Origin: Flavobacteriales bacterium
Lineage (GTDB): Bacteria; Bacteroidota; Bacteroidia; Flavobacteriales_D; CAJJDF01
DNA: 64,000 nucleotides
Reading direction: 5' to 3'
Assembly: GCA_018609055.1 (NCBI GenBank)
Contig: JABAYJ010000007.1
Location: forward strand, 62,001-126,000
The notes under the pieces were generated by a model. The model ran no database searches. It was given only the letters and a program-made list of their open reading frames with translations, and was not told the DNA's origin. Within the stretch, counting starts at the first letter, position 1, and the number at the start of each line of letters is the position of its first letter. The translations under genes were made by a program, and so were the position numbers. Of this stretch, positions 42,805 to 52,928 are shown piece after piece.

Positions 42805-44988
42805 ATGCCAACTTCAAATGTGATTGACTTAAATGAACGCCTAAAACATTTTTTCGGGTTCGATAAATTTAAAGGCAATCAAGAAAAAATTATTCAAAGT
42901 GTTTTAGACAAGAAAGATACATTTGTCATTATGCCAACCGGTGGTGGTAAATCAATGTGTTATCAACTTCCTGCTTTAATTGAAACTGGAACTGCTGTAA
43001 TTGTTTCTCCTCTTATTGCTTTAATGAAAAACCAAGTGGATGCTATCAGGCAATTTTGTCAAGATGATTCGGTTGCTCATTTTTTAAACTCATCATTAAA
43101 CAAAGGAGATGTACAAAGGGTTAAAGATGATGTAACAGCTGGTAAAACCAAACTATTATATGTTGCGCCAGAATCACTTACAAAGCAAGATTACATTAAC
43201 TTTTTAAGACAAACTGAATTATCGTTTTTTGCAATAGATGAAGCTCATTGTATTTCTGAATGGGGACATGATTTTAGACCAGAATACAGAAGACTTAAGG
43301 AAATAATGACTGCGATTACTGATGTTCCGGTAATGGCTTTAACTGCTACAGCAACTCCTAAAGTCCAAATTGATATCCAAAAAACTTTGGGTATGAAAGA
43401 TGCAAATTTGTTCAAATCTTCTTTTAATAGAGATAATCTTTATTATGAAGTAAGACCAAAACAAGATGTTGAGAAACAAGTTGTACAATATATTAAACAA
43501 CACGAAGGAAAATCAGGAGTAATATATTGCTTGAGTAGAAAAATGGTAGAGAAATTTGCCGAACTACTTGTGGTAAATGGAATTAAAGCTTTGCCTTATC
43601 ATGCCGGCTTAGATGCTAAAACTAGATCAAAGCATCAAGATATGTTTTTAATGGAAGATGCAGATGTAATTGTTGCTACTATTGCATTTGGAATGGGAAT
43701 AGACAAACCAGATGTTAGGTTTGTGATTCATCATGATATACCAAAAAGTATTGAAGGATATTACCAAGAAACTGGTCGTGCAGGAAGAGATGGAGGTGAA
43801 GGAAATTGTATTGCCTTTTATAGTTACAAAGATGTTGAAAAGTTAGAGAAATTTCTACAAGGAAAACCAATTTCTGAACAAGAAATAGGAAGACAATTAT
43901 TATCAGATATTGTATCATTCTCTGAGACTTCGGTTTGTAGAAGAAAGTATATTCTTCATTATTTTGGAGAAGATTATGAGGTTGAGGATTGTAATGAAAA
44001 ATGTGACAACTGTAAAGATCCTAAAGAACAATTTGAGGCTAAAGACTTGATATTGAAGCTACTTAAAACTGTTGTAGCATTGTCTGAACAACAGAAAGCT
44101 AAGTATTTAGGTGACATGATTTCTGGTACAAAAAACAATGAAATAACTAATTACAGACATGATGAATTAGAAGTATTTGGAATTGGAAAAGAGAAAGATA
44201 AAAAGGCTTGGAACTCTATAATTAGACAATCATTATTACAAGGTTTTATTAAAAAGGAAGTTGAATCTTATGGTATAATTAAAATTACTGAAAAAGGGAA
44301 AGCATTTTTAGAAAAACCATTTGATATCTCTTTATTTATGGAAAGAGATTACAGTATGTTAACTGGTCCTATTATAGATACTAATAAGAATTCTGTTGTT
44401 GATGAGATGTTATTTAAACTTCTTAAAGATTTAACTAAAAAGGTATCTAAAGAAAAGTCAATTCCACCATTTGCAGTATTTCAGCAACTTTCTCTTCAGG
44501 AAATGTGTATTCATTATCCATTAACTCAAGATGAATTAAAGAATATTAGTGGAGTAGGAGCTGGAAAAGCAAAGAGATTTGGAGAACCATTTCTTAAATT
44601 GATAGAGAAATATGTAGACGAAAACAATATTGATAGGCCAAATGATTTTGTTGTAAAATCAGTAGCAAACAAATCAGCTCTTAAAATACATATTATTACA
44701 AGTATTGATAAAAAAAGTGATTTAGCAGATATTGCTAGTCAAAATAATATCAAATTTGATGAATTATTAGTAGAGGTTGAAACTATAGTAAATTCAGGAA
44801 CTAAAATAAACCTGAATTACTATATTGATGAAATGCTTGAAGAAGAGGAGCAAGAGGAGATTTTCGAATACTTTATGGAAAGTGATACAGATAGTCTGGA
44901 AAAAGCTTACGAAGAATTTGAGGAAGAATATGAAGAAGAAGAATTGAGATTAATGAGAATTAAATTCATGTCTGAAGTGGCTAACTAA
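42805..44988 (+). CDS. recQ: ATP-dependent DNA helicase RecQ
   Basis: The frame begins with TTG at 42763, but ATG at 42805 starts MPTSNVIDLNERLKHFFGFD, nearer the usual N terminus; either is possible. Helicase motifs are complete: FKGNQEKI (motif 0), MPTGGGKSMCYQLP (I), DEAHCISEWGHDFRPEY (II and aromatic loop), LTATATP (III) and GRAGRDGGEG (VI). A Zn site CRRKYILHYFG...CNEKCDNC, a winged helix and an HRDC domain (about 530-610) follow, then a Glu-rich tail. At about 727 residues it is longer than E. coli RecQ by that tail. It unwinds DNA 3'-5' in recombination. Confidence 0.93.
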   Translation: MPTSNVIDLNERLKHFFGFDKFKGNQEKIIQSVLDKKDTFVIMPTGGGKSMCYQLPALIETGTAVIVSPLIALMKNQVDAIRQFCQDDSVAHFLNSSLNKGDVQRVKDDVTAGKTKLLYVAPESLTKQDYINFLRQTELSFFAIDEAHCISEWGHDFRPEYRRLKEIMTAITDVPVMALTATATPKVQIDIQKTLGMKDANLFKSSFNRDNLYYEVRPKQDVEKQVVQYIKQHEGKSGVIYCLSRKMVEKFAELLVVNGIKALPYHAGLDAKTRSKHQDMFLMEDADVIVATIAFGMGIDKPDVRFVIHHDIPKSIEGYYQETGRAGRDGGEGNCIAFYSYKDVEKLEKFLQGKPISEQEIGRQLLSDIVSFSETSVCRRKYILHYFGEDYEVEDCNEKCDNCKDPKEQFEAKDLILKLLKTVVALSEQQKAKYLGDMISGTKNNEITNYRHDELEVFGIGKEKDKKAWNSIIRQSLLQGFIKKEVESYGIIKITEKGKAFLEKPFDISLFMERDYSMLTGPIIDTNKNSVVDEMLFKLLKDLTKKVSKEKSIPPFAVFQQLSLQEMCIHYPLTQDELKNISGVGAGKAKRFGEPFLKLIEKYVDENNIDRPNDFVVKSVANKSALKIHIITSIDKKSDLADIASQNNIKFDELLVEVETIVNSGTKINLNYYIDEMLEEEEQEEIFEYFMESDTDSLEKAYEEFEEEYEEEELRLMRIKFMSEVAN

Positions 44989-45025
44989 CCAACAAATTAA
45001 AGAACTAAAAAAATTTAAATATTCC

Positions 45026-47113
45026 ATGAAGGAAAACGTAGCAGAAATGACTAAAGTGAAGAAAGATATCCCAAAAAAAACGTTACTTAAAGCCTATGAA
45101 TTGATGAGTACTGCAGTTAGTATGACTGAATTGTACGAAGAAAATAAAGCAGTAACAAGTAAGTATGTTCATGCAACTTCTAGAGGCCATGAAGCGATAC
45201 AATTGGCTGTTTCTATGCAGCTTAAACCACAAGATTATGTAACTCCATATTACAGAGATGATTCTATTTTACTAGGAATTGGCATGAAACCTTTTGATTT
45301 GATGCTTCAACTTTTAGGTAAAAAGAACGACCCATTTTCTGGAGGAAGAACCTATTATTCTCATCCAAGTTTAAAGGATGATGACAAACCAAAAATTCCA
45401 CATCAATCATCTGCAACTGGAATGCAAGCTATACCAGCTACAGGATTAGCAATGGGATTAAAATATTTGGAAACTCAAGAAATTTCAGATGGAAAAGATC
45501 AACCAATAGTAGTTTGTTCACTTGGTGATGCATGTATTACAGAGGGTGAAGTATCAGAAGCATTTCACATGGCTGCTTTAAAGCAATTGCCAATCATCTT
45601 TTTAGTTCAAGATAATGAATGGGATATTTCTGCTCATGCTCGTGAAATTAGAACTGGAAATGCATATGATTATGCTCAAGGTTTTCCCGGTTTAGAAGCA
45701 ATTTCTATTGATGGTACAGATTTCATGAATTCATATACTGTATTAGAAGATATTATTGGTAAAGTTAGAACGGAAAGAAGACCATTTTTGGTTCATGCTG
45801 AAGTTCCTTTACTTAACCACCATACTTCTGGTGTACGAATGGAATGGTACCGTGATGACTTAAAAGAGCAACAAAAAAGAGATCCTTACCCAAAATTTAA
45901 AAAGGCATTAAAAGAAAATGGTGTAGGAATAGCTGAACTAATTAACATTGAAGACAAAGCTAAAAAGCAAGTCGCTAAAGACTATGAGTTAGCACTTAAA
46001 GAAGAAGACCCTTCTCCAGCTGATTTATTTACTCATGATTTTGCTCCAACTCCTATTACAGAAGAAAAAGGAGAAAGAGAGCCTGCAGGTAAAGAACCTA
46101 CTGTAATGGTAGATAGTGCTTTGTTTGCTGTTCAAGAGTTAATGGCCAAACATCCAGAATGCTTACTTTACGGACAAGATGTAGGAGGTAGACTTGGTGG
46201 AGTTTTTAGAGAAGCTGCAACATTAGCACAAAAATTTGGAGACGATAGAGTATTTAACACACCAATTCAAGAAGCATTTATTATAGGAAGTACAGTAGGA
46301 ATGTCTGCTGCAGGAACTAAACCTATTGTTGAAGTTCAGTTTGCCGATTATATATGGCCTGGGCTAAATCAATTATTTACCGAAGTAAGTCGTTCATGCT
46401 ATTTATCTAATGGGAAATGGCCAGTGAGTTCAATTATTAGAGTACCAATTGGTGCTTATGGTAGTGGTGGACCTTATCATTCATCAAGTGTTGAGTCAAT
46501 TTTATCAAACATAAGAGGAATTAAAATTGCTTATCCAAGTACTGGAGCTGATTTAAAAGGACTAATGAAAGCTGCATATTACGATCCTAATCCTTGTATA
46601 ATGCTTGAACATAAAGGATTATACTGGAGTAAAATAAAAGGAACAGAAGGAGCAAAAACTATTGAACCTGATGAAGATTATGTAATTCCTTTTGGTAAAG
46701 GAAGAGTAGTAATTGAAGCAGATTCAAATTCTATTGAAAAAGGAGATACATTAACAATTATAACTTACGGAATGGGTGTTTATTGGGCTACAGATGCTGC
46801 CAAGAAGCACAAAGGAAAAGTAGAAATTATTGATATTAGAACAATTTATCCTTTGGATGAAGAGCTGATAAAACAGTCTGCTAACAAACATGGTAAATGT
46901 ATTATAGTTACTGAAGAACCAAGAGGAAATGGATTTGCACAATCAATTGCAGCAATGGTTTCTGATGCTTGTTTCCAGAAATTGGATGCACCTGTAAAGG
47001 TTATAGGTTCTGAAAATATGCCTGCAATCCCTTTAAATAGTGTGTTAGAACAAACTATGATACCTAATGCAAGCAAAGTAGAAACTGCTATCTCGGCAAT
47101 GTTAAGCTATTAA
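45026..47113 (+). CDS. 2-oxo acid dehydrogenase E1, fused alpha and beta subunits
   Basis: The 695-residue protein joins an E1 alpha domain (about 20-345) and an E1 beta domain (about 365-695). The alpha part has RGHEAIQLAV, TPYYRDDS, a thiamine-diphosphate motif starting CSLGDACITEGEVSEAF and ending LVQDNEW, and TSGVRMEWYRDD. The beta part has DSALFAVQELMAKHPE, GQDVGGRLGGVFREA, EVQFADYIWPG and GAYGSGGPYHS, ending with the transketolase C domain (EEPRGNGFAQSIA). This fusion is common in Bacteroidota and most resembles branched-chain/2-oxoisovalerate E1. E2 and E3 genes are not nearby. Confidence 0.9.
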   Translation: MKENVAEMTKVKKDIPKKTLLKAYELMSTAVSMTELYEENKAVTSKYVHATSRGHEAIQLAVSMQLKPQDYVTPYYRDDSILLGIGMKPFDLMLQLLGKKNDPFSGGRTYYSHPSLKDDDKPKIPHQSSATGMQAIPATGLAMGLKYLETQEISDGKDQPIVVCSLGDACITEGEVSEAFHMAALKQLPIIFLVQDNEWDISAHAREIRTGNAYDYAQGFPGLEAISIDGTDFMNSYTVLEDIIGKVRTERRPFLVHAEVPLLNHHTSGVRMEWYRDDLKEQQKRDPYPKFKKALKENGVGIAELINIEDKAKKQVAKDYELALKEEDPSPADLFTHDFAPTPITEEKGEREPAGKEPTVMVDSALFAVQELMAKHPECLLYGQDVGGRLGGVFREAATLAQKFGDDRVFNTPIQEAFIIGSTVGMSAAGTKPIVEVQFADYIWPGLNQLFTEVSRSCYLSNGKWPVSSIIRVPIGAYGSGGPYHSSSVESILSNIRGIKIAYPSTGADLKGLMKAAYYDPNPCIMLEHKGLYWSKIKGTEGAKTIEPDEDYVIPFGKGRVVIEADSNSIEKGDTLTIITYGMGVYWATDAAKKHKGKVEIIDIRTIYPLDEELIKQSANKHGKCIIVTEEPRGNGFAQSIAAMVSDACFQKLDAPVKVIGSENMPAIPLNSVLEQTMIPNASKVETAISAMLSY

Positions 47114-47168
47114 CAATTATTGGTTAAGAATCATTTTTAATTGGTTAATCTAGAGAGGTTAATCCAAG

Positions 47169-47176
47169 TATATTTG
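47169..47176 (+). promoter_or_regulatory. -7 promoter element
   Basis: TATATTTG matches TAnnTTTG, 20 nt before the ATG at 47197. Confidence 0.5.
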
Positions 47177-47196
47177 AACAATTCCTTTACACAGAT

Positions 47197-47736
47197 ATGC
47201 TAAGAACAATCTTTAAGAAAAAAGTAAACGAGGATAAACTCTCAAACGTACTAATAAACTCTCTTCATCAAGCCATGGAGATTGGGTTTGTAGATATATC
47301 TGAACTCATTAATGATGATAAAGATTTTATCAAAAAACCACAAATTGAAGCAAGTGATTACGATCGCTTCATGATAATACTATTTGTTGGTAATCTTAAA
47401 ATAATGGAAAAAAGGTTGGAGTCGGAGCAATTTGATAGAATGAAAAAATTGTTGATTACTAAATTTTCTAAAGTGTATGATTTGGATGAAACAGAAACCA
47501 AAAAGTACATAAAAGAATATTCGCAATTTATGGGAAGGGTTAACTACCCATCTAAAAACGTGCTTTATGCCATGTCTAAATGTGTTTTTTACAAATACAA
47601 TTTAGCATCTTACCAAGAAGAATATTTTAAAGACTTAAATGCTCCAAATCCTAAGTTTTTAAAGAGATTGAATAAAATTGTAGAAAATTTTATTTGGGAT
47701 TGGGACTACTTTTTCTCAAAGTATAATTTCAGCTAA
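47197..47736 (+). CDS. Uncharacterised 179-residue helical protein
   Basis: A cytoplasmic, Lys- and aromatic-rich protein with no signal peptide or membrane helix. The N-terminal half is predominantly helical (FMIILFVGNLKIMEKRLES), and it ends in IWDWDYFFSKYNFS. I do not recognise a family. It has its own -7 element and stands between the E1 gene and the M48 peptidase gene, so nothing about its role can be inferred from an operon. Confidence 0.6.
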   Translation: MLRTIFKKKVNEDKLSNVLINSLHQAMEIGFVDISELINDDKDFIKKPQIEASDYDRFMIILFVGNLKIMEKRLESEQFDRMKKLLITKFSKVYDLDETETKKYIKEYSQFMGRVNYPSKNVLYAMSKCVFYKYNLASYQEEYFKDLNAPNPKFLKRLNKIVENFIWDWDYFFSKYNFS

Positions 47737-47838
47737 AATTTTCATTATTATTTAATAATGAATTTAGTGTCTTGATTTAATACGTTTTACTTGTTATTCG
47801 CATTGAAATAATTTATTTTTAGCAACTTAAATAATTTT

Positions 47839-50181
47839 ATGTCACAAAATTTCTTTCAAAAAACATTTTTATCGATTGGGGTAATTACTGTTTTAGCATC
47901 TAATTCTTTTTCTCAAAAACAGAATTTTACAACTAATTACGAACTTTCAAATTGCCAAGGCGAGATACCTACTCAGTTTAAATTATCCACTATGGATAAG
48001 ATTACTAATGATATTGCTTCGGATGGAGGTATTCCTAGTGATATAAAGATTAACACTCCTTTTTACGAAAGTTACCGTTACAGTCAAAATAAATTATTAC
48101 TTGGAGGAAAGATTCTTTTTGGAGATGAAATGAGTATTTATGTAAATAAAGTAGCTCATAATTTACTTGATAAAGCTGGTCGTTCTGAACTGAAACAAGA
48201 ACTTAACTTCTACATCCTTAAATCTGATATAGTAAATGCACTTTGCATGCCAGATGGAACAATTTTAATAACTGTTGGTTTGTTATCGCAAATAGAAAAT
48301 GAAGCTCAATTGGCATTTGTTATTGCCCATGAGATTACTCATTACACTAAAGGACATGCAGTTCAAGATTTTAGAGATGCTCTAGATTTAAAAAAGGAGT
48401 ACAGAAAATCTGATATGACTTACCAAGAGGCAATGAAACAACTTAGTGATTACTCTAAGGACAATGAGTTGGAAAGTGATGAAGAAGGATACAAAATGTT
48501 TACTGATGCAGGATATGACTCTGAAGAAGCAAATAAAATGTTATTAGTTCTTCAGTATTCATACTTACCATTTGATGAAGTGAAGTTTGATTCTAAGTTT
48601 TTTAATGACTCAAATTATATAATTCCAGCAGGATATTTTCCAGATTCTTCTTTAATTGAAACTGTAGAAGATAACTCGGATGAAGATGATACTTATTCTA
48701 CTCATCCTAATATTGAAACAAGAGTAGAAAAATTAGATGAAAAGGATGCAAAGTCAGGTGTTGTATATTATTTTGATGAAGAAGAATTTCAATACATAAA
48801 TACTAAAGCACGTTTCGAAAATCAAAACATTCACTTAGTAAGTAAGAATTTTGTAAAAGCTGTATACGAATGCTACCTTTTAAAGAAGAAATTCCCAAAC
48901 AACATCTACTTGGACCAATGCTTAGCAAAAGGACTTTATGGAGCTTCTAAAATGAATACTACATCTGGAAGTGCAAGTAGATATGAAGATGAAATTGAAG
49001 AAGGAAATTTAAGTTTATTATATAAAGTGTTTAATAGCACAATGAGTGATGCAGAATTAAATGTATTAGCTCTTAAAGAATTACTTGAGTTAAACGATTC
49101 AACTTACAATCCTTTTATTAAGGATTTAGTATTTGATTTGTACAAAGAGTTAGATCTTGAATATTCTGATTTCATAACGGAAGAAGAAGTTATAGAAGAG
49201 CCAGAAATTGACTCAACTACAACTGATACTACTTCAGCTCCAGTAGAAAAGAAGCCTGAGTTCAAAATATTGAACGAAGAGGAATATGCTGATTTAACTA
49301 AAGTTCAAAAAATTAGATATAACGAAAAGAAACGTAAATATTTAATCTCGATAGATACTGCGACTGGAGAAGAAATAGTGGAGAAAATTGAAGTGGTAGA
49401 GATTGATACTAAATACTATATAAAAGCATTTTTTGAATCTCCTTATGCCGAAAAGATAGAAGAATTGTTTGAAGAAGCTGAAGATGATGATTCATACAGG
49501 TATTTTTCTGATTTATCTTTTTCTGCACAAAACAAACTAAGAAAAGAAAGACAAAAGAGAACGTACAAGTACAAAGAAATAGAAATGGATTCGGTACTTA
49601 TTTTTACTCCATATTACGAGAGTTATGACAAGAACGAAGAATTAGAGATAACGGGTTCATTAGAAGGTCAGCAAAATTTATCAACTATGATTGCCGAATT
49701 TGCAGAAAACTCTAATGTTTCTTTTAAAAGTCTTGACATGACTAATATCGAAAACATAACTACTGCTGAGCTTAACAACTTGTTTCTATTAAATGAATGG
49801 AAATTAGAAATGGATGAGAGTTATGGAGAACAAATGGTTTCAATGACTCAAAACAGAGTTTATGGAATATTTGAAGAAATGGGTTATGACAAAATTTTAC
49901 TTGCTGGAGTTTACACAGAAAGAACTGATAAAGGAATATTAAAATATATTGCTCTTCCTGCTGTTACTGCTCTTGCTGTTCCAGGATTTATTCCAGTTGC
50001 AATGGTTCAATCATTTCAGCCAGGCTATTACACTTATAAATATGTAAGAGTTTTGGATAAAGATGGATACATAATATTTAACAGGAAATTAAAAACTGAC
50101 GATAAACCTAATTATAAACAAGATGAAATTTATTTTCAAGATGTTTTTAACCAAATTATATTAAAAAATGATGAAAATTAA
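47839..50181 (+). CDS. Exported M48 family zinc metallopeptidase, long form
   Basis: The N-terminal signal sequence is residues 6-26 (FSIGVITVLASNSFS-like, ending SQKQ). The protease domain at about 100-300 has the zinc site FVIAHEITHYTKGH and the third ligand in DNELESDEEGYK, as in BepA/LoiP-type M48 enzymes that act on outer-membrane proteins. The remaining 450 residues (acidic, Thr/Ser/Pro-rich around 455-490) have no recognised domain and make this 780-residue protein much longer than usual. The following gene overlaps it by 14 nt and encodes a probable outer-membrane protein, possibly a partner. Confidence 0.85.
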   Translation: MSQNFFQKTFLSIGVITVLASNSFSQKQNFTTNYELSNCQGEIPTQFKLSTMDKITNDIASDGGIPSDIKINTPFYESYRYSQNKLLLGGKILFGDEMSIYVNKVAHNLLDKAGRSELKQELNFYILKSDIVNALCMPDGTILITVGLLSQIENEAQLAFVIAHEITHYTKGHAVQDFRDALDLKKEYRKSDMTYQEAMKQLSDYSKDNELESDEEGYKMFTDAGYDSEEANKMLLVLQYSYLPFDEVKFDSKFFNDSNYIIPAGYFPDSSLIETVEDNSDEDDTYSTHPNIETRVEKLDEKDAKSGVVYYFDEEEFQYINTKARFENQNIHLVSKNFVKAVYECYLLKKKFPNNIYLDQCLAKGLYGASKMNTTSGSASRYEDEIEEGNLSLLYKVFNSTMSDAELNVLALKELLELNDSTYNPFIKDLVFDLYKELDLEYSDFITEEEVIEEPEIDSTTTDTTSAPVEKKPEFKILNEEEYADLTKVQKIRYNEKKRKYLISIDTATGEEIVEKIEVVEIDTKYYIKAFFESPYAEKIEELFEEAEDDDSYRYFSDLSFSAQNKLRKERQKRTYKYKEIEMDSVLIFTPYYESYDKNEELEITGSLEGQQNLSTMIAEFAENSNVSFKSLDMTNIENITTAELNNLFLLNEWKLEMDESYGEQMVSMTQNRVYGIFEEMGYDKILLAGVYTERTDKGILKYIALPAVTALAVPGFIPVAMVQSFQPGYYTYKYVRVLDKDGYIIFNRKLKTDDKPNYKQDEIYFQDVFNQIILKNDEN

Positions 50182-50905
50182 TAAACTAACACTTGTTACT
50201 CTGATTGTCTTAGGATCAGTAAACACTATGTTTTCTCAAAGCTCTTTATTCAAAAATAAACTAGCTTTGGAGTATGATTTAGGTGTAGCTCCTTTGACTA
50301 ACGAATACAGTAATTTAACAATAGGGCAAAAACTAAAGTCTACCAAATACTTCAATTCTATTAGTCTTAACTATAGAGTAGCAAGTAAAATGGCTATTTC
50401 TATAGGTTATGGATTTCATAAAAATGATTTATCATATAGATATGGTGAATACAATTATAATGAAGACAAGATCTCCGATTACAAAGTTTACATGACTGGA
50501 AGAGAGTTTGATTTAGGACTTAAGTTTTACTTTAGACACCACAGAGCTCCAATGGGAAATTCATTTGATGTATTTGTAAAACAACAAAGCTTTGTTATTG
50601 ATGTAGATGAATTAGCTGATTATGTAGGGAATGATGCTAAAATTGACATGACTTTAATAGGAGTGAAGCTAAATTACATTACTGTTCTAAGTAAAAAAAT
50701 GCCTCTATATTTAAAGTATAGTGCTTCGTTTTTTGCACCAATAATACGCAATATGGAGTTACCAACTTCTCAGCCAAATAATATACAAGAAGATAACTAT
50801 GATATTGATTATAGAGCTGGTGGAGCTGACGATTACGAAGTAATTAATAATTACAGAAACATTAACTGGTTCAAACTTCATGTAGGACTTGGTTGGGCTT
50901 TCTAA
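50168..50905 (+). CDS. Predicted outer-membrane beta-barrel protein
   Basis: The 245-residue protein has a signal peptide (MMKINKLTLVTLIVLGSVNTMFSQ) and strands with the alternating pattern of a barrel (SINLNYRVASKMAISIGYGF-like, then FDLGLKFYFRHHRAP), ending in FKLHVGLGWAF with the terminal Phe. No family is recognised. Its start lies within the last 14 nt of the M48 peptidase gene, so translation is probably coupled and the two products may work together. A bidirectional terminator follows. Confidence 0.68.
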   Translation: MMKINKLTLVTLIVLGSVNTMFSQSSLFKNKLALEYDLGVAPLTNEYSNLTIGQKLKSTKYFNSISLNYRVASKMAISIGYGFHKNDLSYRYGEYNYNEDKISDYKVYMTGREFDLGLKFYFRHHRAPMGNSFDVFVKQQSFVIDVDELADYVGNDAKIDMTLIGVKLNYITVLSKKMPLYLKYSASFFAPIIRNMELPTSQPNNIQEDNYDIDYRAGGADDYEVINNYRNINWFKLHVGLGWAF

Positions 50906-50927
50906 CTAGAAATACTAAATAGATTGT

Positions 50928-50961
50928 AAAAAAGCATTGATTCACATCAAAGCTTTTTTTT
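50928..50961. terminator. Bidirectional terminator
   Basis: AAAAAAGC-A-TTGAT / ATCAA-A-GCTTTTTT with a 4-nt loop and one mismatch; A and T runs on both sides serve the convergent genes at 50905 and 50961. Confidence 0.85.
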
Positions 50962-52154
50962 TATAATTGTTTTGCCAAATAATGCCCCATGCTCATACAT
51001 GCTTGCAATAAGTATCCACCTGTTGGCGCATCCCAATCGAGCATTTCACCAATTAAATAAGTATTAGGCATATTTTTAAGCTGAAAATTCTCGTTTATTT
51101 CTTCTAAATCAATTCCACCAACAGTAGAAATTGCTTTGTCCATATCATCAAAACCTCTAACTCTAATAGGGATTTTCTTAATGTGTTTTGCCAAGAACTC
51201 AGGATTCAAGAACTCTTCTTTGTCGCAAGTTCTCTTTATTAGGTCAAACATTGGTTTAGAAAGTTTCAGTTGCCAAATTAAATGTTCGCTCCAGCTATTC
51301 TTTTTTCTCGAGCTGTTCATCTTTCTAATTATTGATTCAATGTTGGTTGTAGGCTTCAAATCAATATAAACTTCTGCATCACCATGTTCGTCAAGTTCTT
51401 TTCTAATCTCAGAACTCAAAGCATACATAGCACTTCCTTCAAGACCTTGCTTGGTAATAATTAAATCTCCTTTTTTAGATAAATCTCCACAATTAACAGA
51501 TATTCCCTTTAATGGTTGACCTTCGTTAGTTTTAACAAATTTCTCTTTCCATTTTATAAGTACTCCACAATTACTTGGAGAAAATTTAATAGTTTTCACT
51601 CCTTTTTCTTCAAAATGAGAAAGCCAATCTCCCAAAGAACCAGTTATTTGCCAACTTGCACCACCTAATGCAAAAATGGCGATATCAGGGTTTACTATAA
51701 TCTCTTCCTCATCCTTGTTAGTGAATTTAAGGCTATCTCCTTCAAATCCTTGCCAAGTAGTAGCATATTCAATTGCTACTTTATTAGCTATTAATTTATT
51801 CTCGAATGCTTGTAAAACCTGAATTGGTTTAATAGGCTTTACAGGAAAAATACGTTTACTACTTCCAATAAAAGTTTCAATTCCTTCTGTTTTCAACCAA
51901 TCAATAAATTGTTCATTATCAAAAGAATCTAAAGCATTATTAATAGGAGTAGATGCAATATACTTTGTTTTCATTTCCTCCATAGGAGTGGAGTGAGTTA
52001 AATTAAACCCTCCTTTTCCTGCTACCAAAAACTTACGACCAAGACCTTGGTTACGTTCGTAAATCGTTACTGAATATTTACTTGTATCAATTTCGCTTGC
52101 AAGCATTAAAGCTGCAGAACCACCACCAATAATTGCTACCGATTTTTTCGCCAT
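50961..52154 (-). CDS. NAD(P)/FAD-dependent oxidoreductase (HI0933-like flavoprotein)
   Basis: The 397-residue flavoprotein of the HI0933/TIGR03862 group has IIGGGSAALMLASEI (FAD GxGxxA motif) at the N terminus, ERNQGLGRKFLVAGKGGFN, then DIAIFALGGASWQITGS and a C-terminal TYLIGEMLDWDAPTGGYLLQ, the second FAD contact. These enzymes are abundant and their substrates are mostly unknown. Its start codon is 1 nt beyond the end of the deformylase gene (52156), so the pair is translationally close and likely co-transcribed. Confidence 0.88.
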   Translation of the reverse strand: MAKKSVAIIGGGSAALMLASEIDTSKYSVTIYERNQGLGRKFLVAGKGGFNLTHSTPMEEMKTKYIASTPINNALDSFDNEQFIDWLKTEGIETFIGSSKRIFPVKPIKPIQVLQAFENKLIANKVAIEYATTWQGFEGDSLKFTNKDEEEIIVNPDIAIFALGGASWQITGSLGDWLSHFEEKGVKTIKFSPSNCGVLIKWKEKFVKTNEGQPLKGISVNCGDLSKKGDLIITKQGLEGSAMYALSSEIRKELDEHGDAEVYIDLKPTTNIESIIRKMNSSRKKNSWSEHLIWQLKLSKPMFDLIKRTCDKEEFLNPEFLAKHIKKIPIRVRGFDDMDKAISTVGGIDLEEINENFQLKNMPNTYLIGEMLDWDAPTGGYLLQACMSMGHYLAKQL

Positions 52155-52155
52155 G

Positions 52156-52839
52156 TTACTTGTTGTTTTTTCTTAATCTTTCTTCAGCCTCTTCAATCTC
52201 TAAGTCTAAATGATCGGTAAATAATATTCCATTCAAATGATCAATTTCATGCTGAAATATAACTGCCGTAAAGGCTTCAATCATTTCTATTTCGTGAGTC
52301 CCGTCCATTCTATCATATTCTAAAAGTATAGCATAAGCTCTATTTTTAGTAGTATCCATTTTATCTGGAATAGACAAACAACCTTCTAAACAAAACTGAG
52401 TTTTCTTTGAGTATTGCTTAATTGTTGGATTTATATAAATTTCAAAAGGCTCTCCTTTTTTATCAAACCTTTGTACCGCTATCATTTGCTTTAATATGCC
52501 AACTTGTGGTGCTGCAATACCAACTCCAGCATTCTTTGGATCGTTTACAGTAGCTAATAATCTTTGTGACAGTAATAAAGTTGTTTCTTTTTCTTTATCA
52601 GAATTAAGGGTAATTGGTTCGCTTTTGGTTCTTAATAAAACCGAGTCTTCTTTGTTTGTAATTAAGAACAAACGCATTACCTCATTTTTTTTTTCCGAAT
52701 TGATTAATTCTATTTGAGATTCGGTATAAGGAACGGTATAATCCCAAGAATTTACATCATTTACACAACTCTTCTTTTTTGTAAAACAAGAGGTTATCAA
52801 TAGAATTGAAAAGATATAAAAAACGAGCTTTTTAGTCAT
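52156..52839 (-). CDS. def: Peptide deformylase-like protein with lipoprotein signal
   Basis: The deformylase core is complete: GVGIAAPQVGI (motif 1, G-x-G-h-A-A-P-Q), EGCLSIP (motif 2, with the metal-binding Cys) and FQHEIDHLNGILF (motif 3, HExxH). The open frame begins at 52869, but the Met at 52839 starts TKKLVFYIFSILLITSCFTK, a lipoprotein signal with the lipobox TSC. Ordinary deformylases are cytosolic, so an exported, membrane-anchored form is odd. The symbol is by homology. It may act on formylated peptides outside the cytoplasm, or have another amidase activity. Confidence 0.85.
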   Translation of the reverse strand: MTKKLVFYIFSILLITSCFTKKKSCVNDVNSWDYTVPYTESQIELINSEKKNEVMRLFLITNKEDSVLLRTKSEPITLNSDKEKETTLLLSQRLLATVNDPKNAGVGIAAPQVGILKQMIAVQRFDKKGEPFEIYINPTIKQYSKKTQFCLEGCLSIPDKMDTTKNRAYAILLEYDRMDGTHEIEMIEAFTAVIFQHEIDHLNGILFTDHLDLEIEEAEERLRKNNK

Positions 52840-52928
52840 AAACAAGATGTTTACACGAAGATAAAACAATTTGTTTACGAATTGAATTAAGGGTGGAATC
52901 TATCCGCTTTTTGGTGTAATTTAGATGC

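Noticed and set aside
45026..47113. E1 alpha/beta fusion as a novel gene fusion
   Set aside because: The same fusion is common in Bacteroidota.
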